This document shows, one piece after another, positions 1 to 7,076 of a stretch of 34,088 nucleotides of DNA. Made by a program: the position numbers and the translations under genes. This DNA is from Candidatus Zambryskibacteria bacterium RIFCSPHIGHO2_01_FULL_46_25 (lineage in GTDB: Bacteria; Patescibacteriota; Minisyncoccia; Phycocordibacterales; Zambryskibacteraceae), in assembly GCA_001825155.1 (NCBI GenBank), contig MHVH01000005.1:134413-168500 (forward strand). Reading direction: 5' to 3'. Each line of letters starts with the position of its first letter. Position 1 is the first letter of the stretch. Under the pieces are notes generated by a model. The model was given only the letters and a program-made list of their open reading frames with translations, was not told the origin of the DNA and did not search any database.

Positions 1-386
1 AAAATACCATAATTATTATGGAATTCTGGGTTATGTGGGAAGCGTCTTAGATATTTTCTGAGACAGTCTTTATTGTAATCGGATGTATTCTCAAAATAAT
101 TCCAAATGATTTCCGAATGAAAAAAGGCGGCGATTTCTGATTCAGCATCCTCCTTTAGAAAACGGTTTACTATTACTAAGTAGGGACCCGCATCTTTTTC
201 TAAAAAGACACGCGCAAATAGGTAGACGGCTTTTCTCCAGTTGTCAGGCCAAGTACTAGCAGAATATGTTTGGTCTGTCTTAGAACAAAGCGTAGTGAGA
301 TAGTTTGAAAAAGCAACTGATTCATCCGAGCCTTCTTTAATTGATTTTATTATTCGCTCTAATTCGGGAATATCAGAAGATATCAT
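1..386 (-). CDS. hypothetical protein, partial (runs off left edge of window)
   Basis: Minus-strand open frame from ATG at 386 to the edge: MISSDIPELERIIKSIKEGSDESVAFSNYLTTLCSKTDQTYSASTWPDNWRKAVYLFARVF... No stop inside the window, so absent from the ORF track. ATGA overlap with the upstream small ORF. Confidence 0.7.
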   Translation of the reverse strand, partial: MISSDIPELERIIKSIKEGSDESVAFSNYLTTLCSKTDQTYSASTWPDNWRKAVYLFARVFLEKDAGPYLVIVNRFLKEDAESEIAAFFHSEIIWNYFENTSDYNKDCLRKYLRRFPHNPEFHNNYGI

Positions 387-550
387 TTTTTCGATTTACT
401 TGGTTTGCGGTCACGATTTGTATCTCCGTACCCAGCCTTAGGCACAAGTTCAACAACACACCGGTCTGGATTATTGCGTGCTTTCTCTACAGGAACAAAC
501 TCACCAGTACGGGCATCTCTGCCCAATTTAAAAGCTTTTGATTCACCCAT
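383..550 (-). CDS. small conserved-type protein (MGESKAFKLGRDARTGEFVPVEKARNNPDRCVVELVPKAGYGDTNRDRKPSKSKK)
   Basis: 55 aa minus-strand ORF below the track cutoff. The GRDA+TGEFVPVE.A...P..cVVE pattern resembles a widespread family of ~60 aa bacterial small proteins. Its stop overlaps the next start as ATGA. Confidence 0.65.
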   Translation of the reverse strand: MGESKAFKLGRDARTGEFVPVEKARNNPDRCVVELVPKAGYGDTNRDRKPSKSKK

Positions 551-752
551 AAAACTAAGTGGTTATATTAGTAATATCTTTATTATAATACTTTTCGACT
601 AAAAATTCGATTCAGTCTCGGAAAGGCTCATCGACACCTATTGTTTTAAGGATAAACCTGTTTCATTAAGTATCGGCACCTTAAACTTATCTGAATTCAT
701 CCCTTATGATGTCCTCTATAAAGCACCCAAAAATGGGTCAATTTCACAAATG

Positions 753-823
753 CTGCGGGGGAAGGAGTCGGACCTTCATTAGAAGCTTCAAAGGCTCCTG
801 TCCTGCCGTTAGACGACCCCGCA
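753..823 (-). tRNA. tRNA-Gln(TTG)
   Basis: RC TGCGGGGTCGTCTAACGGCAGGACAGGAGCCTTTGAAGCTTCTAATGAAGGTCCGACTCCTTCCCCCGCAG; acceptor TGCGGGG/CCCCGCA, anticodon loop CTTTGAA. CCA not encoded. Confidence 0.93.
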
Positions 824-851
824 ATTTTAAAACGATCCCGCAATTCGACCT

Positions 852-896
852 AAATTTAGCAAAAAAATCAAGATTTATCCAGAAAACGAAAAGCGT
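852..896. repeat. direct repeat copy 1 flanking hicBA (aaatttagcaaaaaaatcaagatttatccagaaaacgaaaagcgt)
   Basis: Near-identical to 1380-1426. Confidence 0.9.
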
Positions 897-900
897 GCTC

Positions 901-1119
901 TTAAATTTCTTCCAGCATCTTTAAATATTCGGCAACAGAGATACCCAGAACTCGTAAATTATTTTTGATGATAAATACGGGAATTTTAGAGCTCTTGGGT
1001 AGAACAATTGGACGCAGGAGTCCAGTCCTTCCCCAAATCCTATGATCACCCTTTTCTCTAAGCAGAGTGCAACCGACGAATGTTAGGATTCCAGGAATTG
1101 ACTCCCCTTCTCCAACCAA
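901..1119 (-). CDS. hicA: HicA-like toxin (putative TTG start), overlapping hicB
   Basis: Frame gives ...IPGILTFVGCTLLREKGDHRIWGRTGLLRPIVLPKSSKIPVFIIKNNLRVLGISVAEYLKMLEEI. REKGDH aligns to the HicA R-Q-K-G-S-H motif. Start codon uncertain. Confidence 0.6.
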   Translation of the reverse strand: MVGEGESIPGILTFVGCTLLREKGDHRIWGRTGLLRPIVLPKSSKIPVFIIKNNLRVLGISVAEYLKMLEEI

Positions 1120-1321
1120 GTTCCTTAAGAACTCTTTCAAGCGTACCCATGTTGTAGCACTCCTCAAAAAAAATCTGAACAGCTTCAGAGAAACGAGATT
1201 TAGCCTGCTCAAAAGTATCTCCAGCAGTAGAAAGATCAAGTGCCGGAGTATATGCCACAAATTTGTTTCCTTCCCGGAGAAAGGTTACCGGCAACGAGGC
1301 TTGAAAGTTGAGCTTTTTCAT
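1058..1321 (-). CDS. hicB: HicB-family antitoxin
   Basis: MKKLNFQASLPVTFLREGNKFVAYTPALDLSTAGDTFEQAKSRFSEAVQIFFEECYNMGTLERVLKELGW...: HicB RNase-H-like fold pattern. Short C-terminus. Confidence 0.75.
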   Translation of the reverse strand: MKKLNFQASLPVTFLREGNKFVAYTPALDLSTAGDTFEQAKSRFSEAVQIFFEECYNMGTLERVLKELGWRRGVNSWNPNIRRLHSA

Positions 1322-1379
1322 GGCTTTACTTTACCAAAATGACGGGCTAAGAGCAAGGGTCTTATCGGGTGTATAGTCA

Positions 1380-1426
1380 AAATTTAGCAAAAAAATCAAG
1401 ATTTATCCAGAAAAACGAAAAGGCGT
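1380..1426. repeat. direct repeat copy 2 flanking hicBA (aaatttagcaaaaaaatcaagatttatccagaaaaacgaaaaggcgt)
   Basis: Near-identical to 852-896, differing by two single-base indels. Confidence 0.9.
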
Positions 1427-1471
1427 CGCGGTGGTGTTCTTGAGGACTTAAGCATAAAGATTGGAGGGAAT

Positions 1472-1738
1472 TTAGATAGTTTTCAGGAAATTTAGAGCGG
1501 CCTTCCCTTCTTTTGTCAGAGCATGGCGCACGCTGTTGTTGTCGTTCCTCTTCATAATCATTCCGGCAATAGCGAGCCTCCTCACATGTTCGGCGCCAGT
1601 TTTATAATTAATTTTAAGCTTATCGCAAATCTCGGCAACGGATAATTCCGTCTGTTTGGACAATAATTCCATAATTTCAATTCTTCTGTGATTCGAAAAA
1701 CCTCTTACCAGCCGCTCCAACTGCCTTGTCGTTTTCAT
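1472..1738 (-). CDS. winged-helix (ArsR-like) transcriptional regulator
   Basis: MKTTRQLERLVRGFSNHRRIEIMELLSKQTELSVAEICDKLKINYKTGAEHVRRLAIAGMIMKR...: ArsR-type wHTH. Confidence 0.75.
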   Translation of the reverse strand: MKTTRQLERLVRGFSNHRRIEIMELLSKQTELSVAEICDKLKINYKTGAEHVRRLAIAGMIMKRNDNNSVRHALTKEGKAALNFLKTI

Positions 1739-1745
1739 ATCTATG

Positions 1746-1773
1746 CTGGTGTTCTTAAGAACTTGAGAATAGA
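1746..1773. repeat. 28-bp repeat ctggtGTTCTTAAGAACttgagaataga (contains 12-bp palindrome)
   Basis: Exact copy at 2166-2193; degenerate copy near 1432-1463. Confidence 0.9.
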
Positions 1774-1793
1774 TTGTTTAGTTTTCACAGATT

Positions 1794-1886
1794 TTATAAT
1801 TCTGAATAGTAATCAAATACATTAAGAAGCACAACAACGGCAAATAATATGTAAACACAAAGTATAATACCTTTAATTTCCTTCAT
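1794..1886 (-). CDS. putative 30-aa single-TM peptide (MKEIKGIILCVYILFAVVVLLNVFDYYSEL)
   Basis: ATG starts 1 nt after the TGA of the upstream frame. Strongly hydrophobic core. Too short for the ORF track. Confidence 0.4.
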   Translation of the reverse strand: MKEIKGIILCVYILFAVVVLLNVFDYYSEL

Positions 1887-1887
1887 G

Positions 1888-2107
1888 TCAGTTGAGAAAT
1901 GACTTGCTTAACTTATAAAATTCTCCCGCTATCTGACTGCCACGCTCATTCGGTTGAGGATTAGGGCGAGGTTTTTTCTTACTGTCTTCAAGTGAATATA
2001 AGGTAGCTATTATTTCTGGCTTATTGCTTATATCAATAACTCTACTCCATCTGTCTATAAGAAAACGGATTCTGGCAGCCGCAAGAAAAATATTATGTTT
2101 TGGTTAA
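1888..2107 (-). pseudogene. open frame without ATG (..IFLAAARIRFLIDRWSRVIDISNKPEIIATLYSLEDSKKKPRPNPQPNERGSQIAGEFYKLSKSFLN*), possible gene remnant
   Basis: Protein-like composition, no canonical start, ends TGA at 1888-1890. Confidence 0.35.
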
Positions 2108-2165
2108 TACGAGAATAATTTTCATGATATGAATTATATCACATAGAAAAACTAGTTAAGAAGTT

Positions 2166-2193
2166 CTGGTGTTCTTAAGAACTTGAGAATAGA
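2166..2193. repeat. 28-bp repeat, second exact copy, overlapping the dnaX 3' end
   Basis: Identical to 1746-1773; the dnaX stop TAA (2175-2177) lies inside the palindrome. Confidence 0.9.
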
Positions 2194-3248
2194 GATGGGG
2201 ACGCGGGTTTGATGGTCTCCGCGAGGGCAAGTTCCAAAGCCAATTCCGGAATACTGGTGCGGCCGGAGGATTCGTAAGCCTCGATGAACTTGAGGAGCGT
2301 CTCGGCGGTGAGATCGGGTCCGGCCTTCAGTGCTAAATCCTTGAGGAATTTGAAGTCGTCCTCGGCAATCTGACTTTCTATATAGCTATCCATGCCCGCT
2401 TTGAGACGCAGAAGAAAGAGGAAGCGCAAGCGCTCGAGGATGAGCTTGGCGAAGAGCTTCATCTCCGCATTCGCCGCAGTAGCACCTTGTATCGCCTTCA
2501 TCCCCTTCTCCAAGTTCTTCTCTACTATCGCCTCGAGAATGTCCCGTACAAGTTGAGCTTTAGGCGCGCCCGTTACCGTCTCCACTTCTGCCCGCGTTAT
2601 CTTCTTGTCTTTCGTAGAACTTAAAATTTTCTCCAATATGCCGTGCGCGTCGCGGAAGGAGCCGTCGCCCAAGAGTGCCACCAGTTCCGCCGCCGCCGGC
2701 TCGAGAGTCACGCCTTCCTTCTTCGCTATCGCGAGAGAAAAGTCACGGAGAGTCACCTGATTCGGCCGTTTGAAAGAAAATGTCTGGCAACGGGAAATGA
2801 CGGTCTCCGGCACTTTCTCCAACTCGGTCGTCGCAAGTATAAAAACTACATACGGAGGCGGCTCTTCAAGAGTTTTTAGAAGCGCGTTCCATGCTGATTT
2901 CGAGAGCATGTGAGCCTCATCGATGATGTAGACTTTAAATTTCGATTCATAAGGAAGAGTGAATGTGCTCTCGTTCAACTCCCGAATATTGTCCACGCCG
3001 GTCTGAGATGCCGCGTCCATCTCGACGAGGTCATTGGCGGAGGTGCCGATTTCCCTCGCGAGAATACGCGCCATCGAAGTCTTGCCGGTGCCGCGCGAGC
3101 CGGAGAAGATGTAGGCGTGGGAGATGTTGCCGAGCTTGACTGCTCCCTCAAGCACCTTGACCACGTGCTCTTGGCCGATGACGTCTTCGAATGCCTGTGG
3201 GCGATATTTCCTGTACAAAACTCCCTGAGACTTTTTCTCCTTGACCAT
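2175..3248 (-). CDS. dnaX: DNA polymerase III subunit gamma/tau (short form)
   Basis: YRKYRPQAFEDVIGQEHVVKVLEGAV..HAYIFSGSRGTGKTSMARILA..VYIIDEAHMLSKSAWNALLKTLEEPP. Confidence 0.95.
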   Translation of the reverse strand: MVKEKKSQGVLYRKYRPQAFEDVIGQEHVVKVLEGAVKLGNISHAYIFSGSRGTGKTSMARILAREIGTSANDLVEMDAASQTGVDNIRELNESTFTLPYESKFKVYIIDEAHMLSKSAWNALLKTLEEPPPYVVFILATTELEKVPETVISRCQTFSFKRPNQVTLRDFSLAIAKKEGVTLEPAAAELVALLGDGSFRDAHGILEKILSSTKDKKITRAEVETVTGAPKAQLVRDILEAIVEKNLEKGMKAIQGATAANAEMKLFAKLILERLRFLFLLRLKAGMDSYIESQIAEDDFKFLKDLALKAGPDLTAETLLKFIEAYESSGRTSIPELALELALAETIKPASPSLFSSS

Positions 3249-3267
3249 AGAAACAGTATAACGAAAT

Positions 3268-3297
3268 TACCGCCAGCACGCATGCGCGCTGGCGGTA
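3268..3297. repeat. 30-bp near-perfect palindrome (taccgccagcacgcatgcgcgctggcggta)
   Basis: 10-bp outer arms plus inner CGCATGCG palindrome, between dnaX start and lipoprotein stop. No T-tract. Confidence 0.75.
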
Positions 3298-3323
3298 TGT
3301 TGTCCCCGGCCGGAGCCGGAGAG

Positions 3324-4799
3324 TTAACGAATGATGACCTGGCTCACATAGCCCAGATCGTGGTACCTCGGCAGCGACATGTCTTCGGCAAGAAGACCCG
3401 CGCTAGGCGGATTGGTAACCGTCCAGGTGTGAGATACGGACCCACCTGAGACGATGCGCCACTTGCCGTCGGTGCCGATGGTAATCACCTGGGCGGTGAT
3501 GTCAGCCGTGCCGGGGTAAACTCCGGTAATCACGGCGTTCTTGCCCGCGTAGTACCAGGTGCAGTTATTTCCCGATGCGTCGCAGATCTGGTAGACAGCA
3601 TCTGCGCCGAGAACCTTCAGCACCGAGGGCTTGTTGGTGCCCCAGATGACCTGGCAATTCGACGGCCAGGGGCTGATCGGGTTGAGCGACACCGTCGTGT
3701 TTCGGTTGACGTACGCCGTTCCGCCGGGCGGAGAGTAATTGATCCCCGTCGTTGGACAAGCCGGCTGCGATACGCACGCATCGAACTGGAGAGTAACCGT
3801 CTTGGTCTCCCCACCGCTCGTCACCGTCACCGAGGCAACACCGGCGGTATTGCCGGGCGAAACAGAGACCTGCTGGTTCTGCCCGGCAGGCAAGCTCGAC
3901 ACGGAGAGCGTCGCGTAGGTCGTGTTGACCGAGAGCGACACCGACTGGTTTGAGCTGACCGCGAAGGTTCGCGAACCTGTGGCCGTGCATCCCGCTCCAC
4001 CCAGTTGGAACTGGAGGAAGTTGGGGCTTACGGAGAGAGCAGGTGGTACCTGTGTCACCGTGAGCGTAGCGTTCCTGGTGACAGTCGCGCCGGCGTTGTT
4101 GGCGCAGACGATTGTGTACGACGTTATTGCCGCCGGACTGACCGACTGACTCCCGGTAAGCGGTTTGCTCCCGGTGAAGTCGGTTGCTCCCGATGCCACG
4201 ACACTCGTCGTGCCACCGGAATGACTCCAAACCAGCGTCGCATGCTGACCAACCTGAATGCTCGTCGGACTGACCGAGAGCGAACAGTTGGGAGCTGGTA
4301 TCGGTATCGGTGTTGGTGTGGGTGTCGGTCCTGGCGGAGTTGGCCCAGGTCCAGGAGGCGTCGGTCCAGGTGTTGGTCCGGGTGTCGGACCTCCGCCACA
4401 GTTCCCAATCGCCGTTACTGTAACTGAACCGGTCACATCCGCATTCTGCGTGGCCGCGGCAGTCACGATGTAGGTACCGACCGTATTAATCTCGAGCGTC
4501 GCCGCCGAGCCGGAGGACTTGAATTCTCCTCCTCCAACTTTCTCCCACGTCACCGTCTGGGTGACGCCCGCTCCGTACACGGTCGCCGTGAAAGCGATTG
4601 TGGCGGGACAGGCGTTGAGCGTGACCGTGAGAGCCGGCGTGGACACCGAGACCGCATCCACCTTGATTGTTGGCGGGCTTGGGGTCGGAGCTGTTGGCGA
4701 GGTGATGTTGTTGATCACGGTCGTCTTCTGCTTGTTGCAGGCCGACGACAATGACACGAGAACGAGACACACTGCGAAAACCTTCACAAATCGAGTCAT
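3324..4799 (-). CDS. secreted lipoprotein with Ig/BACON-like beta domains and a Pro/Thr/Gly linker
   Basis: Signal peptide with lipobox-like LSSAC; (PTPGP)n linker; CSLSVSPTSIQVGQHATLVWSHSG and ALSVSPNFLQFQLGGAGCTATGSRTF modules. Confidence 0.8.
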   Translation of the reverse strand: MTRFVKVFAVCLVLVSLSSACNKQKTTVINNITSPTAPTPSPPTIKVDAVSVSTPALTVTLNACPATIAFTATVYGAGVTQTVTWEKVGGGEFKSSGSAATLEINTVGTYIVTAAATQNADVTGSVTVTAIGNCGGGPTPGPTPGPTPPGPGPTPPGPTPTPTPIPIPAPNCSLSVSPTSIQVGQHATLVWSHSGGTTSVVASGATDFTGSKPLTGSQSVSPAAITSYTIVCANNAGATVTRNATLTVTQVPPALSVSPNFLQFQLGGAGCTATGSRTFAVSSNQSVSLSVNTTYATLSVSSLPAGQNQQVSVSPGNTAGVASVTVTSGGETKTVTLQFDACVSQPACPTTGINYSPPGGTAYVNRNTTVSLNPISPWPSNCQVIWGTNKPSVLKVLGADAVYQICDASGNNCTWYYAGKNAVITGVYPGTADITAQVITIGTDGKWRIVSGGSVSHTWTVTNPPSAGLLAEDMSLPRYHDLGYVSQVIIR

Positions 4800-4875
4800 A
4801 CCTCACCCCAATCTAACGAGTAAGAACAATTTTAGCCTAATCTAGGCCTTTCCTACCATAAAATGACGTTGTCTG

Positions 4876-5856
4876 TCAATTATACTTACAGAGAATCTCC
4901 ACCGCTTCTGTCGCACTCTCTGTCTCCATCAATTTACCCCTCAAATCTGCCGCCCCGTCAAATCCGCTTATGTACGCTTTGAAATGCTTTTTCATAATCG
5001 AAAAGTTTTTCACCCCGCCCAGAAGTTCATCGAAAAGCTTGATGTGCTCAACGAGAACAGCCAGCCGCTCCTCAATGCCAGGCCTTAAATCCTCATTCTC
5101 AAGGCCGGACCTTTTCCCGCGGCTAAACAACCACGGGTTGCCGAATATCGCCCGCCCGAGCATTACTCCGTCGCAGCCGGTCTCTTCCACTTTCTTTTTC
5201 GCATCATCAATATCTTTCACATCGCCGTTACCCAAAATCAGTGTGGGACACTGATTTTGATTTCTGATTTCAACCGCCCTTTTCACGAATTCCCAACGCG
5301 CGGGCACCTTGGACATCTCTTTCCTCGTCCGCGCGTGGATTGTTACGACAGCTGGATTTTCTTTGAGAATTTCCAGTAGCCAAGTTTCAAGTTCCGGCGA
5401 ATTCCATCCTATTCGCGTTTTTATAGAAATTGGGAGACTAGGAGCCCCTTCTTTTGCCGCTCTGATAAGTTCTCGGGCAAGCTTAGGATTCTTCATCAGA
5501 GCCGCACCGGCACCCTGCTTCTCGACACCCTTGTCCGGACAGCCCATGTTTATATCCACACCATCGAAACCGAGACTGGCTGCCAGTTGCGCAGCCAGTC
5601 TCATGTGCTCTGGACTGGAAGTGAAGAATTGCGCCACTATCGGTCTTTCGCTCTCCGAATACTTGAGGTCAAGCAATAATTTCCGCTTCCCTTCTTCCGG
5701 CGCCAAGGCAAGACCATCCGCTGAAACGAATTCCGTCCACATCACATCCGGTTTGCCATACTTGGCGATAATATGCCGAAAGGCCGCATCGGTAACATCC
5801 GCCATGGGCGCCAGTGCAAAAATAGGTTTATTTAGTTGTTGCCAAAAAGTTTCCAA
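4876..5856 (-). CDS. dus: tRNA-dihydrouridine synthase
   Basis: FALAPMADVTDAAFRHI, GVDINMGCPDKGVEKQGAGAALMKNP, VTIHARTRKEMSKVPA, ILGNGDV. Confidence 0.95.
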   Translation of the reverse strand: METFWQQLNKPIFALAPMADVTDAAFRHIIAKYGKPDVMWTEFVSADGLALAPEEGKRKLLLDLKYSESERPIVAQFFTSSPEHMRLAAQLAASLGFDGVDINMGCPDKGVEKQGAGAALMKNPKLARELIRAAKEGAPSLPISIKTRIGWNSPELETWLLEILKENPAVVTIHARTRKEMSKVPARWEFVKRAVEIRNQNQCPTLILGNGDVKDIDDAKKKVEETGCDGVMLGRAIFGNPWLFSRGKRSGLENEDLRPGIEERLAVLVEHIKLFDELLGGVKNFSIMKKHFKAYISGFDGAADLRGKLMETESATEAVEILCKYN

Positions 5857-6671
5857 AATATTTTGTTTTCTATTCGCAGGTCAAGCTCACTTAACTTATC
5901 CATCTCTATCGCCGGATTCTTGAGAAATGCCTCTAGATTGGAGTACAGAAAAGTGAGGTCGCCGTATGCGTTAAAGAGGATGAGCGTTCCGTTTCTTGTC
6001 ACAAGTTCAACATCGCGGTCCTTGATAGTGAGCGTCACGGGTTCAAACCCGAACTTCGAAAGCCCTTCTACGAATTGGGCTAGTGGAGAAAAATTTTCCA
6101 GCAGAAGAAATTGGCTGCCTTTCGGATTCTTTATCGGCGCATCTTTTTTATAAATAAAATAAACTACGCCGGAGAAATCCGGCGCCTCGTCGAAGATGAA
6201 TCCGGATTTGTCGAGGAAGAAGCATTTGTCGACGGATTCGACAAGCTCACCGCGAGCAAGCTCAGGGCAATACAGCGCGTATGGGTCTCGTTCGCTTACG
6301 CTTACGGCAAGCCGCTTCATGCCGTCAAGCGAGAGCGAAACGGAGCTTATGCGCGGAAATTCTTTCATCAAATTTTCTCTAACTGCCCGGCGCGGATAGA
6401 TGGCGGCATTGGTCCAAGGCACAAGCCATAAGTATCGGTCAGAGAGAGTTTCCTTAACGACACGCGCTATTTCTTCTTCCGGGACAACCTTGGCGCCTTC
6501 CGCCGCCACTTCCCTAATCTGCAACCTCTCGAGTCTTGAAATAATTACCAGAGCGATGAAAACGGCAAGGACGCCGGCGCTCCATGCAAGCACCTTACGC
6601 TTCTTCTCCTTCTTCTTCCTCTCATAATTCTCCGGCGAAAAAAGCGTCCTACCGGTCGAAATAATCTTCAT
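5832..6671 (-). CDS. ftsQ: FtsQ/DivIB-like cell-division protein (POTRA domain); start probably at internal MKIIST
   Basis: N-terminal TM then LQIREVAAEGAKVVPEEEIARVVKETLSDRYLWLVPWTNAAIYPRRAVRENLMKEFPRISSVSLS. Overlaps the dus 5' end by 25 nt. Confidence 0.75.
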   Translation of the reverse strand: MKIISTGRTLFSPENYERKKKEKKRKVLAWSAGVLAVFIALVIISRLERLQIREVAAEGAKVVPEEEIARVVKETLSDRYLWLVPWTNAAIYPRRAVRENLMKEFPRISSVSLSLDGMKRLAVSVSERDPYALYCPELARGELVESVDKCFFLDKSGFIFDEAPDFSGVVYFIYKKDAPIKNPKGSQFLLLENFSPLAQFVEGLSKFGFEPVTLTIKDRDVELVTRNGTLILFNAYGDLTFLYSNLEAFLKNPAIEMDKLSELDLRIENKIFWKLFGNN

Positions 6672-6775
6672 GGTGAAATTATACCAGACCCCCTCCCGCA
6701 CCCCATCATTGGCAGGGGGAAACTGTTCTAAAAAATCATATACGTTATATTTCTACACGTGTAAGTTTATAGCGT

Positions 6776-6813
6776 ATACATTATAAGCAAGCTATAGCAT
6801 CGTTATAATGTAT
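6776..6813. promoter_or_regulatory. nested dyad: ATACATTATAA-4-GCTATAGC-4-TTATAATGTAT, containing TATAAT on both strands
   Basis: 11-bp perfect arms around a central 8-bp palindrome; TATAAT at 6804-6809 (+) and its complement at 6780-6785. Confidence 0.5.
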
Positions 6814-6840
6814 TTGGTATTTGGAAAAATTGAGCAAACG

Positions 6841-6990
6841 AAAAGGCCGCATCGTGAGATGGGCCTTGAAGGAGCGAGGGTGGTCCAAAGGGTTATTTGG
6901 ACCATTGGGGCAGTCTGTCCCGCCCGGCATAAACGCGCGCCCGCATGAATTGGCGCAACCGCGGCTGTCGGACGACTCCACCCCAACTTT
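6841..6990 (+). ncRNA. candidate structured non-coding RNA (unknown family)
   Basis: Hairpin AAGGCC-G-CATC-GTGA-GATG-GGCCTT with GNRA loop; TGGTCCAAA-GGGTTA-TTTGGACCA; enclosing TTGGGG/CCCCAA, AGTC/GACT, GTCC/GGAC. No convincing protein in this interval. Confidence 0.5.
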
Positions 6991-7076
6991 TACCCTCTAT
7001 GTCTACCTTAGCATACTTCACTATATTTGTCAAGCACAAAATTGAGATTGTATGACTGAATATCTAAAATATGGCT

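Noticed and set aside
901-1260. Full 119-aa ORF-track protein at 901-1260
   Set aside because: The N-terminal ~45 residues are the out-of-frame shadow of hicB; only the C-terminal ~70 residues look HicA-like.
2643-4845. Long plus-strand and alternate-frame ORFs opposite dnaX and the lipoprotein (e.g. 2910-3449, 4005-4427, 4519-4845, 3565-4230)
   Set aside because: Shadow ORFs from GC-rich coding sequence; Arg/Cys/His-rich or repetitive translations without recognisable domains, while the opposite strand has clear proteins.
6754-6763. tacacgtgta palindrome as a possible parS site for the nearby parB
   Set aside because: Only the central CACGTG matches; flanks do not fit the consensus TGTTTCACGTGAAACA well enough.
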